From Bacteroidota bacterium (GTDB taxonomy: Bacteria; Bacteroidota; Ignavibacteria; Palsa-1295): DNA of 64,000 nt. Below, piece after piece: positions 1 through 7,164 of this stretch; within the stretch, counting starts at the first letter, position 1; each line of letters starts with the position of its first letter. The stretch covers positions 51,706 through 115,705 of the forward strand of contig JAJPIO010000008.1 in NCBI GenBank assembly GCA_021324735.1, given 5' to 3'. The translations under genes and the position numbers were made by a program. Under the pieces are notes generated by a model. That model worked only from the letters and a program-made list of their open reading frames with translations, searched no databases and was not told where the DNA came from.

Positions 1-283
1 CCACCAGCCGATCGTAAGAGGCTGAAGTACCACACGCCTCCATATTGGTCTTCGCTCGTTCGAGCTTCGGGACGGCCCCGGAAAATGTGACCTTCCCGGA
101 GATCGTACCACCGCTCGGAGCGGTACTATGATGACCAGCAGCAGGGCCGGTAGGGGCGCTCGGAAGCATCAAAAACCCAAAGCTCGTCGCAAGGAATAGG
201 ACTACGAGGAATGCGATGTCACTTTTGGAAACAAGCGGTCCATTGGAGTGGCCGCTTACATTGAAGGGATTCAGATTGTACAT
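1..283 (-). CDS. Membrane-anchored protein with regulatory-like or cupredoxin-type domain (3' end cut by window)
   Basis: This is an open frame that runs off the left edge. The chosen ATG (complement of 281-283) has GAGG six bases upstream. About 94 residues are visible. An N-terminal cytoplasmic stretch of about 23 residues is followed by a hydrophobic segment (about residues 24-42, IAFLVVLFLATSFGFLML) and then a Gly/His/Ser-rich linker. After the linker comes a segment reading GTISGKVTFSGAVPK, with an ACG about 27 residues after its first Gly. That pattern resembles the start of secreted or periplasmic proteins that carry a regulatory-like beta fold before a cupredoxin or haem domain (family recall). 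It lies downstream of, and codirectional with, the bc-complex genes, so a role in the same electron-transfer chain is plausible. The function cannot be fixed because most of the protein is missing. Confidence 0.7.
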   Translation of the reverse strand, partial: MYNLNPFNVSGHSNGPLVSKSDIAFLVVLFLATSFGFLMLPSAPTGPAAGHHSTAPSGGTISGKVTFSGAVPKLERAKTNMEACGTSASYDRLV

Positions 284-651
284 AATTACCTCATGCAGGA
301 TGATCTTTTATTTCGGCGTGGGCGAGAAATCGATCGGAATCATGCTTCCACGTCGTTTTACCCTTCCTCCAGGGCCCATCCGAAGCCGTCTCAAGGAAGG
401 CGTAAAAACTTTACGTTAAAAACTTAGTGTAGAAGTATGCCAGTGATGAATTGGGACAAAAACCGTTAAAAATACTGGCGATAGTGAGAAATTAACCCTC
501 AAGAAATTTACAGCGCTCGACTCACAGTTAAATTTCTTTACGGTTACAAACCGCCTCTCTTTTAGAGAATAATCCTTTAAAACGGGACAGGCCGCATACA
601 CTTGAGAGCTGTACATGCGGCCAAGGGTAACAATCGTAGGCTTTTAAGCGC
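284..651. other. Intergenic stretch with two inverted repeats
   Basis: No convincing gene was found. Short open frames on both strands lack start signals and family resemblance. A perfect 10-bp AT-rich inverted repeat (501-510 with 529-538) lies in the part upstream of the leftward gene at 283. A second hairpin at 591-621 sits just after the cytochrome b stop. The leftward promoter for the truncated gene is presumably here, but no clear -10/-35 pair was identified. Confidence 0.5.
591..621 (-). terminator. Possible terminator after the cytochrome b gene
   Basis: The arms GCCGCATACA and TGTACATGCGGC pair almost perfectly around a nine-base loop, about 30 bases past the leftward stop at 652. 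The T-rich tract on the leftward strand (CCCGTTTT) comes about ten bases after the stem, so this is weaker than a classical intrinsic terminator. Confidence 0.4.
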
Positions 652-2154
652 CTATTTTAAGCTTTCCAGAAACGCGGTGAGGTAGGTCATCTCTTCGTCG
701 GAGACTTCGACCGGATCCATATTCCCATCACGCATTTTCTGGGTTGGATTGCGAAGGACCTTTATGAGTTCATTGTGGTCAAACTTGAGACTCACTCCGA
801 TAAGCTTTGGTCCATTTTCGGTGCCCTGGGCACTCTCTCCGTGGCAACCATCGCAGGAGTTATCGGCGAAGATCTTTTTACCTTTAGTCGCCTCGGGGCT
901 AAGCGGCGCTGCCGTTAGCGCGGGCGAACCCATTACTTCCGGCTGGAACGCAGCGCTCATAAATTTCTCGGTCTCGCCGGCTTGCTTCGCTAACTGCTTG
1001 GCAACCGCCGGGTCGCTCTTATCCTGATCACCGCTCTGCCATCCCAGGAAGACCAAGCCTAAGAAAATGATAGCGAAAGAGAACGATGCTACCGGACGCT
1101 TCCACGGACGGCGCTCGCGGCGGCGATCCATAAACGGAAGCACTACCAGCAATGCGGCAATGATACCAGGAATGACAACGATACCAATAACGGCCGTCTC
1201 GCCTTGCCAGTACTTGAGCCATTGGAAGATCGGCAGATAATACCACTCCGGACGCGGAAGGAATTGCGTATCGGATGGATTCGCTTTCGGGCCGAGATCG
1301 ACCGGCGAAAAATAGGATAATAATCCGAGCGTCGCCATGATGATCGTCGCGAACACGAGATCCATAATGACCTGCCGTGGGAAGAATTGCTCCGTCTTCT
1401 GCTTTGGCTCGAACGAATCTTCACTGATGGGGCCTGCGGAGCCTGCTTTACGGAATAAGTAGATGTGCATTCCGACAAATGCGAAAATGCAAGCCGGAAT
1501 GAGAAATACGTGCGCAACAAAGAAACGTGATAGCGTCAGTGTGCCCATCTCTGTGCCGCCACGCATGAGGCTCTTGATCCAATCGCCAATGAACGGCACT
1601 TCACCGGCGATGTTCGTGCCTACGGCCGTTGCAAAATAGGCTTTCTGGTCCCACGGAAGTAAGTATCCCGTGAACGCCATGCCGATCACCATCGCAAACA
1701 GGATGAGACCGGACATCCAGAGGATCTCGCGACGTCCTTTGTAGGAGCCGAAGAAGTACGTTTGTCCTAAGTGGACGAGCAGTGTTACGACCATCGCGCT
1801 CGAGCCATACGAGTGTAAGCTTCGAAGGAACGCGCCGGCCGTTACTTGCTTCGTGATGTATTCGATCGTCGTATGTGCATGGTCCGCACTGGCGACGTAA
1901 TACATGGCGAGAAATACACCGGTGATGATCTGCGATAATAATATATAGAGCAGGCCCGAGCCGAAAACATAGGCCCATCGGGCGCCACCTGGTATCGGCT
2001 CATCGAGCGCTTCATGGGAAAGAGCACGAATACCCGTGCGCTTATCGAGCCATCCAATAAAGCCATTCACTTTTGCTCCGTTCATCGCTTTACGAGACTT
2101 GCCGTTCGTTTGCACTTGCGTTTCTACGAGTTCGGTGATAGTGTTTTGAGACAT
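652..2154 (-). CDS. Cytochrome b (b6-type) with fused C-terminal cytochrome c domain
   Basis: This is the membrane core of a quinol-oxidising cytochrome bc complex. The 500 residues hold a cytochrome b/b6 N-terminal domain followed by a subunit IV-like part with PEWY (302-305) at the quinol site. The haem b ligands are probably H114/H128 and H215/H230. The 14 and 15 spacing is that of b6 rather than mitochondrial cytochrome b. LPWDQ near 166 is also b6-like. The residue aligned by eye with the b6 cysteine that binds haem c_n is not Cys (V63), so that extra haem is probably absent. The last 70 residues add a monohaem domain with CDGCH (434-438) and a likely distal Met at 479. GAGAGGAA precedes the ATG. 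The Rieske gene lies 21 bases upstream, so the two are cotranscribed. Confidence 0.93.
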   Translation of the reverse strand: MSQNTITELVETQVQTNGKSRKAMNGAKVNGFIGWLDKRTGIRALSHEALDEPIPGGARWAYVFGSGLLYILLSQIITGVFLAMYYVASADHAHTTIEYITKQVTAGAFLRSLHSYGSSAMVVTLLVHLGQTYFFGSYKGRREILWMSGLILFAMVIGMAFTGYLLPWDQKAYFATAVGTNIAGEVPFIGDWIKSLMRGGTEMGTLTLSRFFVAHVFLIPACIFAFVGMHIYLFRKAGSAGPISEDSFEPKQKTEQFFPRQVIMDLVFATIIMATLGLLSYFSPVDLGPKANPSDTQFLPRPEWYYLPIFQWLKYWQGETAVIGIVVIPGIIAALLVVLPFMDRRRERRPWKRPVASFSFAIIFLGLVFLGWQSGDQDKSDPAVAKQLAKQAGETEKFMSAAFQPEVMGSPALTAAPLSPEATKGKKIFADNSCDGCHGESAQGTENGPKLIGVSLKFDHNELIKVLRNPTQKMRDGNMDPVEVSDEEMTYLTAFLESLK

Positions 2155-2175
2155 GATCGTATTCCTCTCGTATGA

Positions 2176-2853
2176 TTATGCAAGAACTTCTTTTGATTTT
2201 ACCAGCGGACGGAACGACTGATATTTCACCTGCAGGCGCCCATCGGTCACGCGTGTTTCGAGCTCATCGAGGTTACGCGGTGGCGGACCCGAAAGCAATT
2301 TGCCATCAGCAGCAAATGCACCATTATGGCACGGACACTTGAATTGTTTACCGTCGTCATTCCACTTTACCGAGCAGCCAAGATGCGGGCAGGAGGAGGA
2401 AAGCACCGCTAAGCTATTATCTGCCTTCTTCACAACATAGACGGCCTTTTCGCTAACGACTTTGCGCCAACCATCAATATTAGTGATATTGATCGTCCTC
2501 TTTTGTGGAATGCCCGTTTCCATGAAGTCACTGGTGGGGCCGAGATCGGTCCACGAGGTTTCCGTTGCGGCGCGTGTAAGCGGATCGAGTGCGAAACGAA
2601 CGAGCGGCACGGACAAAAACCCGCCAACGCCGACCGTCCCTAATCCTAACCAGGCAAGAAAAGCCCGCCGGCCAGTGACCGGGCGGCTTTCGTTATCATC
2701 AACATGCGTGGTATGTCCTACTGAACTTCCACTGGTCTTTTGATCTTCTCGATCGTCCTTATGGTGTTGGGCCACCGTTCCTTTTTGCATCATAGATTCA
2801 CTATACTGTATTATTATCCTTTCGGGTGATCCGCGGGGGACATCACCACGCAT
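2176..2853 (-). CDS. Rieske iron-sulfur protein of the cytochrome bc complex
   Basis: This protein carries the 2Fe-2S cluster that takes electrons from quinol and passes them to cytochrome c. Box I CPHLGC (155-160) and box II CPCHNG (173-178) supply ligands C155, H157, C173 and H176 and the C160-C175 disulfide. A twin-arginine-like GRRAFLAWLG (61-70) followed by a hydrophobic stretch gives the membrane anchor and Tat signal. Pro-rich GPPPRN follows box II as in the family. The start is uncertain. The upstream ATG used here has no Shine-Dalgarno, and residues 1-20 look non-conserved. The paired ATG codons at residues 21-22 (start near 2793) are a good alternative. The gene is directly followed by the cytochrome b gene. 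Confidence 0.93.
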   Translation of the reverse strand: MRGDVPRGSPERIIIQYSESMMQKGTVAQHHKDDREDQKTSGSSVGHTTHVDDNESRPVTGRRAFLAWLGLGTVGVGGFLSVPLVRFALDPLTRAATETSWTDLGPTSDFMETGIPQKRTINITNIDGWRKVVSEKAVYVVKKADNSLAVLSSSCPHLGCSVKWNDDGKQFKCPCHNGAFAADGKLLSGPPPRNLDELETRVTDGRLQVKYQSFRPLVKSKEVLA

Positions 2854-2912
2854 GTTGAGTGTCTATCTTAAATCGGAGTAAGCAGCTACTTCTTTATTAA
2901 ATAGGAAGCAGC

Positions 2913-3269
2913 TTATTTCTTTTTGAGCGACGAAAGCCAGCTCGTGAGGGTCTTGAGTTCATCCGAAGAGCCACCGAACTTTTTCATGTGCTTTTTGCCG
3001 TTCATTTCTTCTTCTTTATTGAGCCACTTCTGCATCCAGTCGGATGTGTGCTTTAGTCCGACGCCGGAAAGATCGGGAGGAAGTTTGCCACCGGCCGGGG
3101 CAGAACCTTGACGCTCAATTCCCTGCGATTCGATCGAATGGCATTTGGAGCATTTGTTGTCCAGGAAGATCGCTTTGCCATCTTTCGAAGCGACGGTTCC
3201 GAGCGATCCCGCGGAGGTCAGCGCAAACGCTGCCGCCGTTAGAATAACAGGTATGGAGAGTTTCTTCAT
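2913..3269 (-). CDS. Small periplasmic class I-like cytochrome c
   Basis: This is a 118-residue monohaem cytochrome with an N-terminal signal peptide (about 1-27). CSKCH lies at residues 40-44, and a likely distal methionine lies in KKHMKKF near the C-terminus. It is a clear paralogue of the rightward cytochrome at 5481. Both have KDGK-IFL-NKCS-CHSI at the haem site and end in WL-SLK followed by lysines. It sits 59 bases upstream of the Rieske gene on the same strand, as an electron acceptor of a bc complex would. No Shine-Dalgarno is visible. It could carry electrons between the bc complex and an outer-membrane protein or an oxidase. The partner is inferred from position only. Confidence 0.88.
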   Translation of the reverse strand: MKKLSIPVILTAAAFALTSAGSLGTVASKDGKAIFLDNKCSKCHSIESQGIERQGSAPAGGKLPPDLSGVGLKHTSDWMQKWLNKEEEMNGKKHMKKFGGSSDELKTLTSWLSSLKKK

Positions 3270-3623
3270 TGTTTTGTTAATTGATACTTTGTGTACACTT
3301 GAAGGAGGACCGAGTCACTAATGAAGGCTATATCAGCGCATCCATCGAAAACGAACCCCTTTCCATGGTATTACCGGGGCCAACTTCCATTCCAACCCGC
3401 CCCCTATAATAATTTTTGCGAATCCACTTCAATCTGCGATATTTTTTCGACACAACCCAAATACATTGTAAAATTATTTTAAAGCGACATACTAAGTTTT
3501 TGAACGGTCTGAGGTGATTATCTCTCAAAGCGTAAAGTTTGTTTATAAAAACAGCGACGGCAGAATGGATCAAACGTCCAGACTGCCGCCAGCCCACTAT
3601 TCTATTATCTACTTTCAAATAGT
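3270..3623. other. Intergenic stretch between the cytochrome c and porin-cytochrome genes
   Basis: A 102-residue leftward frame overlaps the end of the upstream gene and has no recognisable features, so I read the stretch as non-coding. Its right part holds the terminator of the porin-cytochrome gene. The remainder is AT-rich and presumably contains the promoter of the leftward cytochrome c - Rieske - cytochrome b operon. Confidence 0.5.
3545..3590 (-). terminator. Intrinsic terminator of the porin-cytochrome gene
   Basis: On the leftward strand GGCGGCAG pairs with CTGCCGTC (one G-U), with an inner TGGA/TCCA pairing, followed by GCTGTTTTTAT. It begins about 33 bases after the stop at 3624. 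It separates this gene from the bc operon downstream. Confidence 0.7.
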
Positions 3624-5021
3624 TTATTGGATCCAAATCATTCGGATCGTCACACTATTGTCGTTCTGATCCGGCTTCGTAGTGCCATCACTGAAGATTC
3701 CCTTCTTCGTGAATTTGTCCTTGTATTCACCGATAAGTTGAAAACCATCGCCGAATGCGTAATTCACAAATGCTGTGATGGCATTTTGCGCGGTGAGTCC
3801 GGTGGTGCTCGCATTACCGTTCTTGTCCTTGAAGACGAAGGTCGTGGATGGCTCGAAGTAATCGTACCGGGCGCCAAAGCCAAACTGATCGAACGGCATG
3901 TACCGGCCTTCGAGGAAGTATCCGCTGCTATTGAAGTTGTCGCCGATCACATGGTTCTTCGTGTCCCAGGAAGCGTCGGTGCCAGACTGGTATCCGCCCA
4001 GAAGCAATGCTTTCTGGATCGGATAGCTCGCATAGATCGCATAGCGCAGGAAGTTGTTCGGATAAAACTTCATGTTGCCAAGCGAGTCGCGCTCGGCGGG
4101 CATTTCGTTCTGACCGCGATAAAAGTAGCCCGAGATACCGCCGCCATCATCCGTCAGCAACTGTGTGACCGTGAATTGAAGGTCGAATGTGCCGCCGAAC
4201 ATATCGCTGAACTTGTTGCGATTCGGCTTGATAAGAAGGCCACCTTGCGCCGGCTGACCGATCCAGCCTCGGCCATCGTCGACCGAGTCCGCGTAAATAC
4301 CGTTGAAGATCGTGCCGCGAAGGAACGTGTTCTTGTACGACCATCCGAGTTCCACACCAACTTGATCGAAGCCCCACGGCTGGAATTCCGTCGAGAAATC
4401 CGCGCTCGACGTATTATTGGCCGCATTGCTCGTCTTAGGTGGCGCGCCGCCTTGAAAGATCGGACGCGAGAGGCCAAGCGGACGATCGAACGCACCGTAG
4501 CCTTCGAACGGGTGGAATATACCGGCCTTTACGGACCAATAATTCTCTTCCTCACCCCAATTGTAGCGGACGAACGCGTTCTCGATTTCCCATACGTCTT
4601 CCGGAGAATTCGAGAGCTCCACCAAGCTCGAAATGTTTTTCGTGATCGATCCGGTCAGAGGATAGAGCGTTACCTCGAAGAATTGGATGTCGTTTTGGTT
4701 GAGCGTCGTCGCCGAAGCAGTGGGTGAAGAAGTGGTCTTCGTCTGGGCGATATGCTCCGCATTGACTTGAATGCGGCCGGCAAGATAATCACCGAGATTG
4801 AACGGGATTTTCGAATCTTTCCCGATCTCTTCCGGAAGCCGGTAGCCCGCCGACCGAAATTTGAAGCCGAATTCGTTCAAACACGGAACGACTGTGTGGC
4901 ACGCAGAACAGCCGAGATTATATTTACGCGCGAAGTTCGGCATCGCCGAACTTGTGCTCGAAAATGTCGCTACCAGCATGGCTGCTGCCAAAAAGCTGAT
5001 GGACAGGCGTAGAGAACGCAT
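3624..5021 (-). CDS. Cyc2-like outer-membrane fusion of monohaem cytochrome and porin
   Basis: From the ATG at 5021 the protein has 465 residues. A signal peptide ends near 26 (STSSA). The mature N-terminus reads MPNFARKYNLGCSACHTVVP, with haem motif CSACH at 38-42, then FGFKFRSAGYR. The arrangement P-FAR-(6)-C-x2-CH ... FG--F---GY is the signature of fused cytochrome-porins such as the iron oxidase Cyc2 (family recall), and the size fits. The remaining 400 residues show alternating polar and aromatic strands typical of a beta barrel, ending in IRMIWIQ. The longer frame reaching 5111 adds 30 residues before the signal peptide and is unlikely. The gene is next to bc-complex genes and diverges from a second cytochrome cluster. 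Related fusions of unknown substrate exist, so iron is an inference. Confidence 0.75.
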   Translation of the reverse strand: MRSLRLSISFLAAAMLVATFSSTSSAMPNFARKYNLGCSACHTVVPCLNEFGFKFRSAGYRLPEEIGKDSKIPFNLGDYLAGRIQVNAEHIAQTKTTSSPTASATTLNQNDIQFFEVTLYPLTGSITKNISSLVELSNSPEDVWEIENAFVRYNWGEEENYWSVKAGIFHPFEGYGAFDRPLGLSRPIFQGGAPPKTSNAANNTSSADFSTEFQPWGFDQVGVELGWSYKNTFLRGTIFNGIYADSVDDGRGWIGQPAQGGLLIKPNRNKFSDMFGGTFDLQFTVTQLLTDDGGGISGYFYRGQNEMPAERDSLGNMKFYPNNFLRYAIYASYPIQKALLLGGYQSGTDASWDTKNHVIGDNFNSSGYFLEGRYMPFDQFGFGARYDYFEPSTTFVFKDKNGNASTTGLTAQNAITAFVNYAFGDGFQLIGEYKDKFTKKGIFSDGTTKPDQNDNSVTIRMIWIQ

Positions 5022-5480
5022 ATGTTTTATCAAATTAAGTTTAATGGGGAGATGGTTTGCGGGGATACGCTTACCATGCTCGCGAACTTCTCTGAAGCGG
5101 CCAACAATCATTCCCCTATGCTATTTGGGCAAAATTGTTAAGGATTCGCATTACGATTTGTTAATACGGTAATAATTTTTACTCTCACTCGACCAATTAT
5201 TTAATTTTTGTTTCAACAGTGGTGTGTAAGATTTTTATGGTCGACATTCAACCTATTGAGCTAGGAATTTGAGAGTAAAATGGGACATAAAAATCTTCCT
5301 GAATCCGTACCGTAATCTTACGAGCGAGAAAACTAAAATCACCTTTGATATACGCTATTGGGCAATTACTTACGAAGGCACGCTATTAGCCTCTGGAGCG
5401 ACACAAACGAGTCCGTATTGCGAAGATCTGATTTCATGCAGATCATTCGATTTTCCGTCAATCACTAAAAACTTAACGCC
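5022..5480. promoter_or_regulatory. Divergent control region with interleaved inverted repeats
   Basis: This AT-rich gap separates the leftward porin-cytochrome gene from the rightward cytochrome c. Two perfect inverted repeats are visible: TTTTACTCTCA at 5177-5187 with its complement at 5270-5280, and AAGATTTTTATG at 5228-5239 with its complement at 5286-5297. The arms alternate (a, b, a', b'), so they cannot form two independent nested hairpins. They could be paired protein sites or a pseudoknot. A 71-codon open frame (5269-5484) overlaps the repeats and resembles nothing. Promoters for both directions should be here. Confidence 0.5.
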
Positions 5481-5864
5481 ATGAAACGTTATCTCTCCCT
5501 CGCATTGAACGTGCGAATGTATGCGACTCTCGCAGTCAGCGTAGCGGTATCGGTGGTATTACTTGGTGCCGTTCCAGTATCTAATCATACAGCTAAGGAT
5601 GGCAAACTGATCTTCCTCGAAAACAAGTGCTCCAATTGCCACTCGATCGCTGCCGAAAATATCAAGGGAATGCGTCCGGAGGGCGGCGCAAAGCCGAGCG
5701 ATCTATCGAACGTCGGTACGAAGTTCAAAGCCGAGTGGTTCGAAAAGTGGCTGATGAAAGAAGAAACGCTCTATAACAAAAAGCACATGAAGCGCTTCAC
5801 AGGAAGTTCGGAAGATCTTCACACCCTGGCGCTCTGGCTCGAATCGCTTAAGCAAAAGAAATAA
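5481..5864 (+). CDS. Small periplasmic class I-like cytochrome c (paralogue)
   Basis: This is a 127-residue monohaem cytochrome. The hydrophobic segment at about 13-32 is a signal peptide or membrane anchor. CSNCH lies at 50-54, and a probable distal Met lies in KKHMKRF about 75 residues later. The C-terminus LALWLESLKQKK parallels that of the leftward cytochrome at 2913, showing a duplication across the divergent control region. It is the first gene of the rightward electron-transfer cluster, although a 200-base gap with a palindrome separates it from the tetraheme gene. It probably shuttles electrons in the periplasm. Partners are inferred from location. Confidence 0.88.
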   Translation: MKRYLSLALNVRMYATLAVSVAVSVVLLGAVPVSNHTAKDGKLIFLENKCSNCHSIAAENIKGMRPEGGAKPSDLSNVGTKFKAEWFEKWLMKEETLYNKKHMKRFTGSSEDLHTLALWLESLKQKK

Positions 5865-5889
5865 CTGCTCTAAATCCGCTCTATCGTGT

Positions 5890-5911
5890 GGCAGGAGCGC
5901 GCGCTCCTGCC
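5890..5911. repeat. Perfect 22-base GC-rich palindrome
   Basis: GGCAGGAGCGC is followed directly by its exact complement, 25 bases after the cytochrome c stop. A C/T-rich stretch follows but there is no long T-run, so it is a REP-like element or mRNA-stabilising hairpin rather than a clear terminator. Confidence 0.6.
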
Positions 5912-6066
5912 GCCCTTCTTCGGAGTCCGTCCTCCGCCCGGTCTAACATCGACATGAGACGATCATAGCTTCGTCTCCTCACCACGCAAAATAAAGATGA
6001 TACTCGCTCCTATCATCTCTTAAACCGAATATCTGCTATACAGAATATCTTCTTTGCGGAAGTCTG

Positions 6067-6834
6067 ATGATAACTCCTTTAGATGCTCTCATCGCGATCA
6101 TTGCAATTACCCTTGCGATCGATCTTTTCCTGGTCTTTCGACCGGCTGCCACTCACGGTTCCGGCGGGCGCCTGCTTGCATTTCTCGGTATCTTCCTCAT
6201 GCCACTCCTTATCACTGGTATGGCTTTCGATACCCACATGGAGACATCGAAGCAAACGGAGTATTGCCTCTCTTGCCACACGATGCTAACGCACGGCCTA
6301 AGTTTGTATGTCGACGATAAAGAATATATCCCGGCTGTACACTTCCAGAACCATCGCGTGCCGAAAGAGAAAGCATGTTTTACATGCCATACGCAGTACA
6401 CCCTCTATGGCGATTACGCTGCGAAAATGCGTGGATTGCGACACATTTATTATCAGTACATCGGTACGATACCCGACACGATAAAGCTGCACGAGCCGTA
6501 CAATAATCGCGAGTGCCTGCACTGCCATGAAGGTGCGCGAAGCTTTGAGGAACAATCCATTCACACCGGTTCGCCGGGGCAGATGGATTCGATCAAGCGC
6601 AATGAGATCTCCTGCCTCTCGAGTGGATGTCATGATATCGCGCACGATGCAATGAAGCTCGATCGCGTCCAGCTATGGGAGCCGTACGATGCCCGCTACC
6701 GTCCGGCGTGGTTTCTCGATACGCTCGCGCGAAGCCTCGCACACATTCAGCCAAGCCACATTGTACGAAGTCCGGCGGAAAACAGTACACCAGCGGCATC
6801 ACCAGACGCTACTTCCAATACTGAATCGAATTAA
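6067..6834 (+). CDS. NapC/NrfH-like tetraheme membrane cytochrome
   Basis: Proteins of this type oxidise membrane quinol and hand electrons to periplasmic partners, or run in reverse (CymA/NapC role). Two hydrophobic helices (about 4-24 and 35-53) lead into a periplasmic domain. Four haem sites follow. CLSCH at 67-71 is followed by T-M, giving the CxxCHxM motif of NrfH haem 1. The others are CFTCH at 104-108, CLHCH at 150-154, and an unusual CX4CH (CLSSGCH) at 183-189. The tail after about 215 is Ser/Pro/Thr-rich. GGAAG precedes the ATG. The next gene starts 12 bases downstream. With a decaheme cytochrome and barrel close by, it is the natural inner-membrane link. Two N-terminal helices rather than one is less typical. 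Confidence 0.82.
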   Translation: MITPLDALIAIIAITLAIDLFLVFRPAATHGSGGRLLAFLGIFLMPLLITGMAFDTHMETSKQTEYCLSCHTMLTHGLSLYVDDKEYIPAVHFQNHRVPKEKACFTCHTQYTLYGDYAAKMRGLRHIYYQYIGTIPDTIKLHEPYNNRECLHCHEGARSFEEQSIHTGSPGQMDSIKRNEISCLSSGCHDIAHDAMKLDRVQLWEPYDARYRPAWFLDTLARSLAHIQPSHIVRSPAENSTPAASPDATSNTESN

Positions 6835-6846
6835 GGGAGAATACAA

Positions 6847-7164
6847 ATGAAACGTACCCTGAACAAACTGGAGCGGCGAATTCGCAAAGCGGCCGCAATG
6901 ATCGTAATAGGTTTAGCAGGCACGCTGGCTTCGCTTCTCATTTTTCATCCGCTTTCATTCATTGGGTTTATCATCGTGGGCATTGCGCTGATGCTCTTTG
7001 CGAATGTTTACTTCCTTTATGCTTTGATTCGCGGTCCAGGCAAGGAGCGGGCGATCGAACAGGCTGCGACACAGGAAGTAATTACAATGCAGCCCGAAGA
7101 AGGGGGTAAAACGGAGCCTGAAATAAAGCCAGAATTGACGCCCGAATACGTCCTGGCACCGTAA
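6847..7164 (+). CDS. Small protein with two membrane helices, function unknown
   Basis: The 105 residues start with a basic N-terminus (KRTLNKLERRIRKA). Two hydrophobic helices follow (about 17-35 and 38-60), then a charged, Glu/Pro-rich cytoplasmic or periplasmic tail. AGGGAGA lies seven bases before the ATG. It starts 12 bases after the tetraheme cytochrome and is followed by an intrinsic terminator, so the two genes form one transcript. I do not recognise the family. Position suggests an accessory or assembly subunit of the tetraheme protein. Confidence 0.75.
   Translation: MKRTLNKLERRIRKAAAMIVIGLAGTLASLLIFHPLSFIGFIIVGIALMLFANVYFLYALIRGPGKERAIEQAATQEVITMQPEEGGKTEPEIKPELTPEYVLAP

Noticed and set aside
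3627..4727. 366-codon rightward open frame over the porin-cytochrome gene
   Set aside because: It is antisense to a gene with clear signal peptide, haem motif and barrel, and its own translation is Arg/Val/Ala-rich without any family feature.
5269..5484. 71-codon rightward open frame
   Set aside because: Overlaps the inverted repeats of the control region and the next gene's start. No family resemblance.
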